Of a stretch of 64,000 nt of DNA, positions 12,097 through 22,112 are shown piece by piece. Within the stretch, counting starts at the first letter, position 1. Each line of letters opens with the position of its first letter. The position numbers were made by a program, and so were the translations under genes. The stretch is from Fragilariopsis cylindrus CCMP1102. Its lineage: Eukaryota; Bacillariophyta; Bacillariophyceae; Bacillariales; Bacillariaceae. The stretch is taken from assembly GCA_900095095.1 (NCBI GenBank), contig FMBT01000393.1, forward strand, positions 62,001 through 126,000, given 5' to 3'. The notes under the pieces were generated by a model. It saw only the letters and a program-made list of their open reading frames with translations. It was not told the origin of the DNA and made no database searches.

Positions 12097-12648
12097 ATGC
12101 TACGTATTCTGTGTTTCTGAAGGAAACAATAGTATCGGTATGTCTCTTCTTTGTTGCCGGAAACTCTTTTTGTGTCAATGGTCACCAACTCATTTTCACT
12201 GCCATTCCAGAACAATCATACGAAGTACTCAAAGCAAGAAGTTATGCTGTAATGGCATACCTTGAGGATTACATTCAGACCGCATGTGATTCTGATGTTA
12301 CTGTTACGTATAGTCCGGTTTCTAATTATCAAGATGCGGTAGATGCCCTTCTAACAGGGAATACAAATTTTGTGGGGTATGGAGGATTGACAGGAGTGGA
12401 GGCGGGGCTAAAATTGCCTCCATCCATATACCTTGCTCAGCGATTGGAGGACACCAGATTCACTAGCGTTTTTATTCATGAACCTGATCTTGACGTACCG
12501 GTGGGAATTGAAAGTGCAAACAATCATAGATCATTAGCGTTTGGGTCTAATTTGTCCACCAACGGCCATTTGATGCCTACATACTATGAACAGGGTAGAT
12601 CCAAAATGCAAAATGTACAAAAAAAAGCGAAAAGAAGGGAAGATTTAA
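12097..12648 (+). pseudogene. PhnD-like substrate-binding protein gene, 5' part, split by transposon
   Basis: Opening from an ATG at 12097 with a one-base deficit in the T-run 12113-12115, the frame encodes a signal peptide-like start followed by HQLIFTAIPEQSYEVLKAR, DAVDALLTGNTNFVGYGGL and LAFGSNLSTNGHLMPTYY. This matches the phosphate/phosphonate ABC-type periplasmic binding protein family (PhnD/PtxB type), in which the FGSPxSTSGHLMP segment contacts ligand. The homology stops about 60 bp before the TTAA at 12645-12648, where a piggyBac element begins. Further PhnD-like sequence resumes beyond the element at 16176. The gene is therefore interrupted and presumably inactive at this allele. 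Presence of the family in a diatom suggests phosphonate or phosphate uptake, but this is inference. Confidence 0.65.
12645..12648. repeat. TTAA target-site duplication, left
   Basis: TTAA directly abuts the left inverted repeat. The matching copy is at 16176-16179. TTAA is the specific piggyBac target. Confidence 0.9.
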
Positions 12649-12663
12649 CAGGATTCAGGTTAT
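12649..12663 (+). repeat. piggyBac left terminal inverted repeat
   Basis: CAGGATTCAGGTTAT, the exact reverse complement of 16161-16175. Unlike the classic insect piggyBac ends, it starts CAGG rather than CCC. Confidence 0.93.
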
Positions 12664-12681
12664 GGCTCTCAGCTGAGAGCC
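12664..12681. repeat. Subterminal 18-bp perfect palindrome
   Basis: GGCTCTCAG/CTGAGAGCC directly follows the left TIR. There is no equivalent next to the right TIR, so the ends are asymmetric. A dimeric transposase- or host-factor-binding site is a reasonable inference. The following 60 bp (about 12685-12745) also form an imperfect GGGGT.../...ACCCC inverted repeat. Confidence 0.8.
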
Positions 12682-13244
12682 ACTTTTTGGGGTCTATTTT
12701 TTGTAGGGGCATATTTCCCTCAAAAAATGGACTTATACCCCCCTATTGAGACACAGTACATCTCCGTTCAAAGGCACGTGCTTTCTTATTAAGTTGAAAT
12801 AACTCCCGGTCACTATGTATGGGAGGTTACTACTCCGGCAGCTGCAGTCCTAAATAAAATTCGGAAGAGCATGTGTTCAAATATAGAGAGTCGAAAAACG
12901 TGCCGCGCAAACCTCTTTTTGGTTCAATATTATTATGTGACTCACACCCAAGATTCAAAATTTGAAAAATGAACCAAGTTTTAAACAAAAGAAGGAGTCA
13001 ACGCATCAAAAATATGAGTCAAATGGTCAGTCTTGTAAACTTTTGGGAAAATAACTAGTAAAATTTACTAACAAATCCTCTTTTTCAACTAAATATTTCA
13101 AATTTTCATACTAACTAACTACTAGTAAAAATATTTTAGTCACTAGCTGTTTTCGTAACTTTACCACGCATTTTCCATGGAATCAAAATATTACAAATCC
13201 ACACCCAAAACAACCAACGTTTTTAACACTACAATGGCAATAAA

Positions 13245-15704
13245 ATGCCTCCTAAAAGACGCCCAATCAGTGTCGAATGGGCCAAATCATTAGTAGGACT
13301 GTCTATGAAGGTCCCTGATTACTGGTGGGATGGTTGCAAAGGCTATAGGCTACATGATGGTGTTATTGATTCGTATTGTGAAATCAGTCAACGCTGGAAT
13401 TTATTATTAGATACTAAAGAAGATGATGCTCTCTACCTCATGGCTTATGATGCTATCTATAAGTATGCAGACTTCAATTCCTCCACCTACAATGAATTCC
13501 AACTAACCCAACACCCTATTCGAGATGGTGATGATGAAATACAAACAGAAACAAAAAAATATTTTAGAACAGAAGCTGATGAATGGGATGAGGTTGTTAT
13601 TGAAGATGGTGGTACTGATACTGGTGGTCGTCCGATTGAACCACTTGCATGGGAAGGAGGTGAAGAGTTCACTGTTAAGATAACTGATGAAGAGGTGGAG
13701 ATGTTAAGGGACATTGATGGAGAGATCAGGTTTGAGAAGGTCTTCCAATGGTGCCTTCCCAGATTTGGAGATGACGATGATCAAACTCTATTTGAATTTC
13801 AAGCTGCTAGGATGAGAAATTATATGAGGAAGCGAGTTCTTGAAAGTGGCTTCAAGCCAAGGTATTACAAAGGCGACAAAGTGATAACTGGAGACCATGT
13901 GGCTCGTTTCTATGGTGCTTGTCTATGCAGAATGATCCATGGAGGAAGATCCATTGAACAAATATTTTCAACAAGAGAAATAATGGACGCAGTTCCATCG
14001 ATTAGAGAATCAATGACCAAAGCTTGTCTAGAGGATCTTACTACATGCTTGCACTACAGTGACGATTGGGATCCAGAGTGTGGTAGCGATTGGGACGATA
14101 TATATGATGATCCAAAAGTACATGCATCACCAGGCACTGCAAAGCATCGATTGAAACATGGTCTATTGGAAGATGGATATAATAAGGTATGTACTGTATA
14201 TGTTGTTGTTGTTGTTGTTTCGAATCGATTACTAACCTACCTTCCTTCTTCTTCTTCTTCTTCTTTCAAGAGGTGGCAAGCTATTGTCAACTTTGGCAAG
14301 TGGATCACCACTGATGAGAGTCGAGTTGGGGGCTGGTATCATAGTTGCATGACAATTGGACCTGAACCAAAACCAATTCGAACTGGAGCTACTATTCATA
14401 CTGTCTGTATCACTACAGGTCCTCTCAGTACATTCAAGTTGTTTGCTAGAGTCTATGGTGGTCAATTCGATGAAGATATTCCAGAGATCAATGATTATGG
14501 AAAATACAAGATGATCTCTCTCTACGACGTTATGCTATCTCCATTCAAGCATAAGGGTCATTGTGTTGTCATGGATTCTGCTTACATGAGTGATGCCATG
14601 TGTCAAGTTGGAAGAGAAGAATGGAAAATCAACATGGTTGGTACTTGTCAAACCAATCGAACTGGTGCTGGTAGTCTTGGTAAGGCAACTGTGGCTGCAA
14701 GAGGGATCAAGGTTGGTACACATCAATCAGTTATGTATCAACACAAGGACAAGCCCATTACCTATGCTATTTGGGCTGATAACAACTATGTCAAGACGCT
14801 TTCTAACTTTCATGGTCCTAATCTTCTAAGAGGAGGAATTCAGAGAAAGCTGAGGGATCCAGTAACATTCAGAAGGAACAAGGACTTCACTGATGTCGAT
14901 TGCCCTGAGCAACAGTGGGTGTACTGTCAAACGTATCATTTGATTGATAAAGGGAATGGTGCTGAAGCCAAGTATGATCTCTCTACTGAATCGCATCTGC
15001 ATGGATGGTCCCCCAAGTTAGCAGCTAGATTTTTCAATATGAATCTTAACAATGCCTACAACATCTACAAGTCCCTCTACAACAAGTATCATCCTGACAG
15101 GACCCCAATGCTAATGAGATCATGTATCAACGATTTGACTCATTCACTACTGCAGCAAGGATCCGAAATTCGAACAAGAGGCTTTGGAGATGCACCAAGT
15201 GCTACAAAGGATATTACTACTACCTCATCTTCTTTGGATGGACGAAAACTTCGATCTGATGCAGTTAGACAACGTTTTACCTCCCCTACAGTACACACTG
15301 GAACTCCTCAAACACCAGTGTCTGTTCTTGGTGCTAGAGCTCTTCGGTATCGTAAAGCTGCTTCTAAACTACAAAAGGAACGCCAGCCTGGAAGGAATCA
15401 TATATCGGTTCCAGTGGTGGTAAAGGGAAATAATGCTTCATCTTATTGCAAGTACCACAAGTGTCCTGGTAAGAATACTGGAGCAAAGAGAAAACGAGCC
15501 TACAAGTCAAAGTATGCATGTGAAGAGTGTGGTTTGGAGAAGGGAATCGATTTTTTCCTTTGTAATTCAACCAAGGATGTGGATGGAAAGTTGGTAGTAG
15601 TTGATTGTCACACAGCATATCATGTGGAAAAGAAATTATATGAGACAACAGCAACAGGTAGTGTTAGTGTTAGTACTGTTGCTTCTGAGCTAACAATTGA
15701 ATAG
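13245..15704 (+). CDS. piggyBac transposase (DDE_Tnp_1_7)
   Basis: The ATG at 13245 (MPPKRRPISVEW) opens an 819-aa frame that includes an apparent 84-bp in-frame intron, 14187-14270; spliced length is 791 aa. The DDE core shows the three piggyBac acidic motifs (unspliced numbering): TTDES at D357, VVMDSAYMSD at D444, and AIWADNNYVKTLSNFH at D512. The C-terminal Cys/His-rich domain, about residues 735-800, reads CKYHKCPG, then CEECGLEKG, FLCN and DCHTAYH, the zinc-binding end-recognition domain of the family. The N-terminal 200 residues are acidic and less conserved. The enzyme would excise and insert the element at TTAA by hairpin intermediates. No frame breaks are present, in contrast to many host genes in the window. 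Confidence 0.92.
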   Translation: MPPKRRPISVEWAKSLVGLSMKVPDYWWDGCKGYRLHDGVIDSYCEISQRWNLLLDTKEDDALYLMAYDAIYKYADFNSSTYNEFQLTQHPIRDGDDEIQTETKKYFRTEADEWDEVVIEDGGTDTGGRPIEPLAWEGGEEFTVKITDEEVEMLRDIDGEIRFEKVFQWCLPRFGDDDDQTLFEFQAARMRNYMRKRVLESGFKPRYYKGDKVITGDHVARFYGACLCRMIHGGRSIEQIFSTREIMDAVPSIRESMTKACLEDLTTCLHYSDDWDPECGSDWDDIYDDPKVHASPGTAKHRLKHGLLEDGYNKVCTVYVVVVVVSNRLLTYLPSSSSSSFKRWQAIVNFGKWITTDESRVGGWYHSCMTIGPEPKPIRTGATIHTVCITTGPLSTFKLFARVYGGQFDEDIPEINDYGKYKMISLYDVMLSPFKHKGHCVVMDSAYMSDAMCQVGREEWKINMVGTCQTNRTGAGSLGKATVAARGIKVGTHQSVMYQHKDKPITYAIWADNNYVKTLSNFHGPNLLRGGIQRKLRDPVTFRRNKDFTDVDCPEQQWVYCQTYHLIDKGNGAEAKYDLSTESHLHGWSPKLAARFFNMNLNNAYNIYKSLYNKYHPDRTPMLMRSCINDLTHSLLQQGSEIRTRGFGDAPSATKDITTTSSSLDGRKLRSDAVRQRFTSPTVHTGTPQTPVSVLGARALRYRKAASKLQKERQPGRNHISVPVVVKGNNASSYCKYHKCPGKNTGAKRKRAYKSKYACEECGLEKGIDFFLCNSTKDVDGKLVVVDCHTAYHVEKKLYETTATGSVSVSTVASELTIE
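14187..14270 (+). other. Probable in-frame intron in transposase
   Basis: GTATGT donor, TACTAAC branch-point consensus at 14230-14236, pyrimidine tract and TTTCAAG acceptor. The length is 84 bp, divisible by three with no stop, so retention would insert 28 residues (polyVal and polySer) into the catalytic domain just before the first Asp motif. Confidence 0.85.
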
Positions 15705-16160
15705 ATACTTAACCCGGTAATATATCACCTCTGTTTAATGGAGATCATGTACGTTATCTTCTTTTCTACTGTAGTTGAGTGAAAGACCACATACTATTAG
15801 CATGTGTGTTGATACTCGTATATTTCCCATTATCAATCTTGATTCGAACGAAAATCACTGCTATTTAGCGCGTGTTAATTTAGCGCGCTTTATGGTTTAT
15901 GTACTCAAATCTGTTGTCTAACTTCAGCGTAATAAAATCTTCCACAAAATCCATTGGATTTGGCTAGAATGATATTATTAATAACTGAGGTGTCTAGTTC
16001 AAGTCCATCTAGCGCCATCTAACAGGCTGAATAATTTTGTATTTATCTAGCAATCAACCAGTGAAAATTGGCTATATTTTCTAAGTTAAATTATTTTTTT
16101 TGGAAAAATAACACGTGAATTAACTAGTAAAAAAAATTAGAAATCGGCAAAAAAATCCTT

Positions 16161-16175
16161 ATAACCTGAATCCTG
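16161..16175 (-). repeat. piggyBac right terminal inverted repeat
   Basis: ATAACCTGAATCCTG, the exact complement of the left end, followed by TTAA at 16176-16179. Confidence 0.93.
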
Positions 16176-16330
16176 TTAACTAGATTTTAAGGGTTTGATG
16201 CGCTTTTGTGGTGTAATAATTCCAAGCAATAGCCCCATGCGCAGTTTGCGTTTACTGGTGCTTGATGACAAAAGGCTATTTTGCCATCAGGATCTTAGAT
16301 GTCATAATGATTGGAGCTATTTCGTAGCCG
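16176..16330 (+). pseudogene. PhnD-like gene, 3' remnant beyond transposon
   Basis: About 75 bp past the right TTAA the frame reads QFAFTGA, followed by Asp-rich and SGS.LDV...GAIS fragments in shifting frames. This corresponds to the FTGSHD...V..G..DVGA region of PhnD-like proteins, the part missing from the 12097-12648 fragment. Several frame changes and stops (TGATGA at about 16264) are present, more than one simple homopolymer error explains. The 3' part thus appears decayed or rearranged. The exact end is not visible. Confidence 0.45.
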
Positions 16331-17086
16331 GGAGGGAAAAAAAGGAACAATCAAAGAGTAATCACACGTACTGTAGTATACTTAATTATAGAACACAAAG
16401 GATTATCTTATTGTTGCTTTCCAAGGAATATCAAATGACTGGAAACGCTGGCAAAAATATTGTCATGATCATCCAAGCAAGCTACTATATATATATATAT
16501 ATCTATCAAATACTGCTCATTTGCTCTAGTTACTTTCTAGTAATAGGAACAAAATGTCAGTCATCTCAAGACCTAACGAAAGCAGTAAAGTGTAACTGGT
16601 ACTTTTTGACCTTTTGATTTCTTGACTTGTGTGATTTGCTGATGTTTGTGATTAATACTTACATGGATACAGCAAGTTGAAAGTGTATTACAAGGTATAC
16701 AAAAAATGTGCTGGTCATGATATTTGTCCTAGTCCGTACTATTGGTACGTATGTTCAATATGAACACGCAAGGAAACGATGTATTTTATTCGTGCTTGCC
16801 CTTGCAGTTGCCCCTGTGCATACTTCCATCGCGTTTCCATCGTGTCTCGATACTGTGTATGTTATTTTCATTCTACAGTAGTAAAATCCTACGCCACGAC
16901 TAAAAATCCAGAACAATTCTTCTTTTATCTATTTTTTGTTATGATTTTATGTAACTTACAGCAGGGGTTCTGTCAGCTTTGTGATTTGATCGTGGTTCTC
17001 ATACTTTTCTAAAACAGTAACTTGAAGTTTCTAAACAACCGGGAAAGGAATATAATAGTATAATCATCAACCATATCTATATCAAC
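16331..17086. other. Intergenic region
   Basis: AT-rich with a short (TA)n at about 16484-16503. No recognisable coding sequence. The last 100 bp probably contain the promoter of the 17087 gene. Confidence 0.5.
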
Positions 17087-18093
17087 ATGAGTATCAACGA
17101 TAATCAAGAATTGTTCGAAAAGTTAATCGATGACGACGATGTCCTCGAGGATATCGAATTACAGAAGAAAAATCACAACAAGAAATCTCCTGTGTTAATC
17201 GCAACGGCGATTGTAGTCTCAGATCCAAAAAAGGGACTAACATCTCGCCGTAAAGCTGGCCGTAAAGGTGGTAGTAGTAGTAGTTGTCCTTGTTGGTGTA
17301 AGTGTATTGGATGGACTATGCTAGTATTCACATTACTTTCTTTCCTCATTATTGGATGTACTTTCGTCTGGTTGAATGGAATTTTAAAGGAGGCTGTTGA
17401 ACAATTTACAATTGAAACACCACTCCCAAAATTCGATATCATTGAAATGTCAGACTTGGAACAAAACATTGTCAAGGATCGTGTTATGTTGTTCGTTGAT
17501 CAATTGGCAGCACCGAAGACGACTACTAACGGTGAACCACGTGCACTCATCAATGATTTGGTTTTAACTCAAGACGAAATCAATGGATTTATTGGTCATT
17601 CTGATTACTTACGTGGTAATATGATGGTATCATTTCATAAGAATCTTATTGAGGAAGAATACAGCCTACCGATGGATGTGTTGGGATATGATGGTCGTTA
17701 CTTGGTAGGAAACGACTACTTGAAACTAGGAACAGAAGAATTGAACAACAAGAATACGATCGAAATGGAAATGACAACAGCTGCAACACATGAAGATTGG
17801 TTTGATGGTCCACTATTCTTTGCAAAGATTCAATACTTGATTACAAATAGTATGACCGAAGAATTTGAAGGAATTATGTTAAAGTTATTTTTAGAAAAGG
17901 GAAGTATTTTTGGACAGGATGCTCCACAAGATTTTATTGATGAACATCAGAACTTGTTAGATTGTTTATATATCCTACTGATGACTATGATGACGATGAT
18001 ATCGATGTGGAAGCCATCCGGAACGTTATTGCGAATATTGAAAGTGTTTCAATCGAAGAGGGAAGGTTTGTAGTTAAAGCACGAAGTGATTAA
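17087..18093 (+). CDS. Single-pass membrane protein, unknown family
   Basis: From ATG 17087 the protein has an acidic N-terminus, a Lys/Arg/Ser-rich juxtamembrane stretch, a Cys cluster (CPCWCKC) and one membrane segment at about residues 77-96 (MLVFTLLSFLIIGCTFVWLN). A 200-residue region of mixed alpha/beta composition follows. The arrangement suggests a type II membrane protein with a short cytosolic tail. Near 17965 the frame leaves the conserved-looking path; adding one T to the TTT at 17965-17967 continues into YPTDDYDDDDIDVEAIRNV and ends at a stop at 18091-18093, about 335 aa. I recognise no domain. Downstream is a (TAAC)n repeat and the convergent ALMT-like gene. Confidence 0.6.
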
Positions 18094-18122
18094 TAGTAAT
18101 ATTAACGAACGAATGTCATCTT

Positions 18123-18150
18123 ACTAACTAACTAACTAACTAACTAACTC
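18123..18150. repeat. (TAAC)n microsatellite
   Basis: Seven CTAA units between the converging genes ending at 18093 and 18336, followed by two copies of a CTAACTACTTGAAGTAA motif at about 18164-18202. Confidence 0.75.
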
Positions 18151-18335
18151 ATAAACAAACAACCTAACTACTTGAAGTAATTAACTAACTACTTGAAGTA
18201 AGTAACTAATTATACAGTCATAACATTAAATGAATCCTATCTTGGAACGCATTATAAAGCATATTAAAAATTTGTCTATATTAATTATTACTTTCTGACT
18301 TAACTTAATGCATTTGATGATCTGATCTCATCTAA

Positions 18336-19892
18336 TTAATTCAGATGGTGTTGTCGTATACAACGAAGGATAAGAATTTCTACCATCCGATAGAACGTAT
18401 CTGTTTGATTTTCAATGAACTTTTGAACGTAATTTGCTTGTCCTACATCATCAAATCGTCCAATATCTTTTATCTTTGCATCTGTTGACACTGCAGGATC
18501 GTCAAGAATTGTTAATGACGGTCGACTACGTCGTTGTTCATCGGTACGTAAAATTTCTCTTCGGATTGATGGTAGATCATTGTTTAACATATCAATTGCG
18601 GTCGTATTTCTTTCCTTTTCTGATTGGGACGATAGATCAAATAATTTTTCAATGTTTTGTCCAACACGACGTAGTAGATTGACTCGAAGTACATCATCCC
18701 CAACGAGTTTCGATCGGATGATATTATCAAGCCATACTACACTCATTTGGATATGTGATATCCGATCGAGTTTCAAATTCCACGATTCTACATATTTTCG
18801 TTTCTCATCTTGTGTCTTCCTCTTAAATGTTGGATCGTAATCAAGTAACGGGAATAATTCCTTCACTTTGTGTAAACTATCTATACATTTGATATACGCG
18901 TCGTGTGCAGAATCTGGTGTGTCTGGTTTAAGAACAAGAGTTTTATACGACGGCTCATCATCCTTCCCAGCCGTTTCCAAAACTTCCCTTACAGCTGATC
19001 CCGTCATTTGGGTTAGATTTTTTACCTTAGTTTCAATAAGATGATTCGTAGAAACTGGAAAGACGATAAGAGACGTCAACGATCCTATAATACCACCCAC
19101 AATGATGTTTATTACACGGAATACACCTGTCTTCCATGCATTATCGTTATCGGAACTGTGAAAGGCAACTAGGGCCATACCACATGTTATGGTTCCCAGC
19201 ATTGCAGAATAATGACTCCGAAAACCAAAATAACAGCTGACATATACGATTGTGAATGATAATATTACTTGACTCACTCCGAGGTATATTGCATGCCACA
19301 TGAAAGATAATGATCCATCGTCATCATTGTAATTTGTTGTTGGGATAAGTAAGGATATGGCCCCAATTCCTAATCCTAACATACCTCCAAATATGGTGCC
19401 AACAAATCTTTGCCACGTTTTCTTATACACAGACCCTAGATCAGGTGAAGCTTGAAATGATGTTATTCCTGCTGTGAAATATACCCAGAATGGATCAGGA
19501 AGTCCTGCCTCGTTTGGATTTGGACTTTGACATAGTACAAAAAGAGAACCTAAGGTTAGAGCTAGAGTTACTCTTAAAGTAAATCTTAAGTTCTCACTGA
19601 TATTTTTATCGGTCCATTCCTGCATCCTCGTTCCCTTCCACGAACACGATGGCGTAAGTTTGGATGCGGTCGTGATATCGTTATCACTGTCGCCAACGCC
19701 AACGCTAACACTATCGTCGTCGTCATCGAAGGTCGTATGCGTGTTTGCTTTTTGTGTCTCCTGTGGTTTATCATCAGTGGCTATACTGGTATCCCCATAA
19801 GGTATGCTTATGTTCAAACTATTGGGACAGGAATTGGAAGAATAAGCATTTTCGTCTTTATTGGATGAAATCATTGTCGTTGATGATGCCAT
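18336..19892 (-). CDS. ALMT/FUSC-type membrane transport protein
   Basis: A 518-aa ORF from ATG 19892. A 100-residue Ser/Thr/Asp-rich N-terminus precedes about six hydrophobic segments between residues 105 and 285, including FTLRVTLALTLGSLFVLC, the FWVYFTAGITSF re-entrant-like segment, a Gly-rich GTIFGGMLGLGIGAI helix and a final VGGIIGSLTSLIVFPV. The order and the FP/WP...T motifs fit the aluminium-activated malate transporter / fusaric acid resistance (FUSC) superfamily, which forms anion channels or exporters. A 230-residue, mostly helical cytosolic C-terminal domain follows, also typical of ALMT. The membrane (plasma, vacuolar or other) cannot be told. It shares a 376-bp divergent upstream region with the FAM151 gene. 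Confidence 0.75.
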   Translation of the reverse strand: MASSTTMISSNKDENAYSSNSCPNSLNISIPYGDTSIATDDKPQETQKANTHTTFDDDDDSVSVGVGDSDNDITTASKLTPSCSWKGTRMQEWTDKNISENLRFTLRVTLALTLGSLFVLCQSPNPNEAGLPDPFWVYFTAGITSFQASPDLGSVYKKTWQRFVGTIFGGMLGLGIGAISLLIPTTNYNDDDGSLSFMWHAIYLGVSQVILSFTIVYVSCYFGFRSHYSAMLGTITCGMALVAFHSSDNDNAWKTGVFRVINIIVGGIIGSLTSLIVFPVSTNHLIETKVKNLTQMTGSAVREVLETAGKDDEPSYKTLVLKPDTPDSAHDAYIKCIDSLHKVKELFPLLDYDPTFKRKTQDEKRKYVESWNLKLDRISHIQMSVVWLDNIIRSKLVGDDVLRVNLLRRVGQNIEKLFDLSSQSEKERNTTAIDMLNNDLPSIRREILRTDEQRRSRPSLTILDDPAVSTDAKIKDIGRFDDVGQANYVQKFIENQTDTFYRMVEILILRCIRQHHLN

Positions 19893-20268
19893 TGTTGTGT
19901 CGAATACTAAGCGGAGTTTTTGTTTTATGAGCGAACAATGAAATAAAATGTGAGTGATACTGTAAAAATGAGACGACTTGTACTACGACTGACTGATACA
20001 CTGACTCGATCTCGGCGAGTAAGATTTTTTTGTGAGTTTTTCTAGTGAGTTGGCATAAAAGAAAGTCGCACGTGACAACCACACGGGTTATTTTCACCAA
20101 AGTTTTGGGGAGTGCAGAATTCACGCGCACTCCTTATTTTTCTTCAAGAATATTTAATAAAAAAACAGAATTAGCAATGATGCCTTTATTGTATCAAACG
20201 ATAAGCATACCGATATGTTGTAGTACCGCCATTGCAACTCATACATTAGAGCAATTCAAGTAATAAAC
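19893..20268. promoter_or_regulatory. Divergent intergenic region, ALMT-like / FAM151
   Basis: 376 bp between two start codons on opposite strands, so it should contain both promoters. A GTGAG-rich stretch lies at about 19990-20050. I see no canonical TATA box at a convincing distance. Confidence 0.35.
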
Positions 20269-21656
20269 ATGAAGAATGATGGCGATGTAGCAGATAATCT
20301 CGCCTTACCGGCACAAGGATTGCCGAACCCAAAAACATTGAGATGGGCTCATTCAACGTGTTCAAAAGATGATCTTGAAAAAGCTTTATTCGATGAAGAT
20401 ATAAACGCTATTGAAGCTGATATTGTAATGGGTCATCATCATAAAGTGGAGGAGAAATATAACGAGAAGACCGCGAAGGAGGACGAGGCGTCATCGTCTA
20501 CTATAACAAATAGTATCAGTACCACTACTGAACCTATTATGGCTCATCCTCCCAACTCAATTTCGGATTTATCTTTTGAAGCATTCATTCATAGATGTAT
20601 GACGAAAGAAGAACATTCCACTACAAAGGATTGTCCTCGACAACCTCGACAGCATCATTATAAGCATCTCAAATTAGATTTAAAGATGTCGAAACAATTG
20701 AACCAGCATTAAATACATTGAAAAAATCTATGATCATAGACAACGACGAAAATAATTCGAATTCGAATTCGAATTCGACGAGCACCACTACTTCTTTTGA
20801 CAAATCAATATTTCTTAATGCAGATATAATAAAAGGTCCAGGATGCAATACGAGAAATCAACAACTTGCAATTGTTGATGCCGATATTTTTATGGAAAAA
20901 TGTTTAGCATTCATAGATAGTTTGACTAATCAAGAGGAAGATCGTAAACGAATCATTATGTCATTGGGATGGAAAGTTGACTGTAGATCTTTCATGGATA
21001 TACGATCTACAGGTGAAAGAAATGAAAGATATAATTGAAAAACATGATACTATGAACCGAACTGGTGGTAAGTATACTAGTGCGCTATGCACGTGTAGTA
21101 GTAGTCTAGTACGGAATATGTACTACTTCTATATTGATTATTGGCTTGAATTCTCAAAATCAAAGATTCGTTTCTATACACTCTATGATTTACAAAACAA
21201 ATAATTATCTAAGGTGTTGTTTTAGCGGTAAATGCTCGCGTTTTAGCAAAAGATCCAAAACCATTTGACTCTATACTGAAAGAATATCCAGAAATGCAAT
21301 TATTGATTTGGACTGGTACTGGCGAGCCTCATATTTCACGCTCACAAATATCAATAATCAATAATCATTATCAATCTATCGGATGTGAAGATCAGATTGG
21401 ATTTGATTGTCAGGTGAGCTTGAGTCATTATAATATTATATTACTATATTGTGAGCAACGTGTTACTACCCCCCCCCCCTTCCCCCTATCATCTACTTAT
21501 ATTCCTCCTCCCACATACTCACGTCGTTTATCGTTGTACGAACGAAATGCCGATATTCAGGTTGCTTCGACGGAATTCTCTGGAATGTTTTACGATAGTA
21601 CAGTACGGCTCATTGGTCTATTTTGGAATGCAAAGAACTATATATTGGATGAATAA
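20269..21656 (+). CDS. FAM151/menorin family protein (PF10223-like)
   Basis: Three exons: 20269-21067, 21214-21413 and 21561-21656. Introns are 146 bp (GTAAGT...CTAAG) and 147 bp (GTGAGC...TTCAG, containing a C10 run). Family landmarks appear in order: LRWAHSTCSKDDLEKAL, INAIEADIVMGHH, EPIMAHPP.SISDLSFEAFI, LKLDLK, SIFLNADIIKGPG, IIMSLGWK, YDLQVKEMKDII, AVNARVLAKD and LLIWTGTGEP. These are the menorin/FAM151 hallmarks (W.HAVNS, IEADV..G, KLDFK, NADI..GP, SLGW), a fold related to glycerophosphodiester phosphodiesterases. Two one-base breaks interrupt it, one base short at AAA 20682-20684 and one base long at AAA 20973-20975. An (AATTCG)n tract at about 20754-20778 encodes (Asn-Ser)n. No signal peptide is evident. 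Its biochemical activity is not established. Confidence 0.75.
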
Positions 21657-22112
21657 AAATACGTCACCGGACGAAGACGTAGGTGCCACGACCATGAGTT
21701 AATAAGAAGCTAGATCTAGACTGAATATGTGCCGAATCGCATCATCTCAAAGAAAAAACATACATATTTGTTCTATGTACAAGTTGTAGTGATAAAATTA
21801 CTATTTCTACCATTGTAAGCCTGAAGATATTGAGATAAAATAAATAGTGCTACTAATAATATATATGTATGTTGTTGTTGTGCTCTTTTTATGGCCAATT
21901 TCTTCCAAAATAATGCGATTCGGTTTATCTTAAAATACTATACAAGCATACACGTTTCCCTTTTACTTTAAATTCGTAAGCGTCTTCTTCGATTATTTAT
22001 GTACTTAATCATCTGTTATTGTTATAGTTATTGTCATTGTTTCGAAGTTGTCACTATCATACCATCACCGTAGTTTGAAGTTGTTACCGTATTCAGTAGT
22101 AGTAAAGTGTTT
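21657..22112. other. Convergent intergenic region
   Basis: 456 bp between the 3' ends of the FAM151 and F-box-like genes. AT-rich, with AATAAA-like sequence at about 21838-21844. Nothing else recognised. Confidence 0.5.

Larger units (their letters stand above)
12649..16175 (+). mobile_element. Complete piggyBac transposon (3,527 bp)
   Basis: The element is bounded by perfect 15-bp terminal inverted repeats, CAGGATTCAGGTTAT at 12649-12663 and ATAACCTGAATCCTG at 16161-16175, each next to a TTAA. It carries one gene, a piggyBac transposase at 13245-15704 with all three catalytic Asp. A perfect 18-bp palindrome sits just inside the left end at 12664-12681. About 580 bp of leader and 470 bp of trailer are noncoding. 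The intact ORF, identical TIRs and identical TSDs suggest a recent insertion into the PhnD-like gene. It may be autonomous. Confidence 0.92.

Noticed and set aside
16195-16617. 140-aa ORF after the transposon
   Set aside because: It overlaps PhnD-like remnants in other frames, then becomes AT-rich low complexity. It is not a gene of its own.
18123-18202. Possible CRISPR-like short repeats
   Set aside because: Four-base repeat units without spacers, in a eukaryotic genome. Simple microsatellite.
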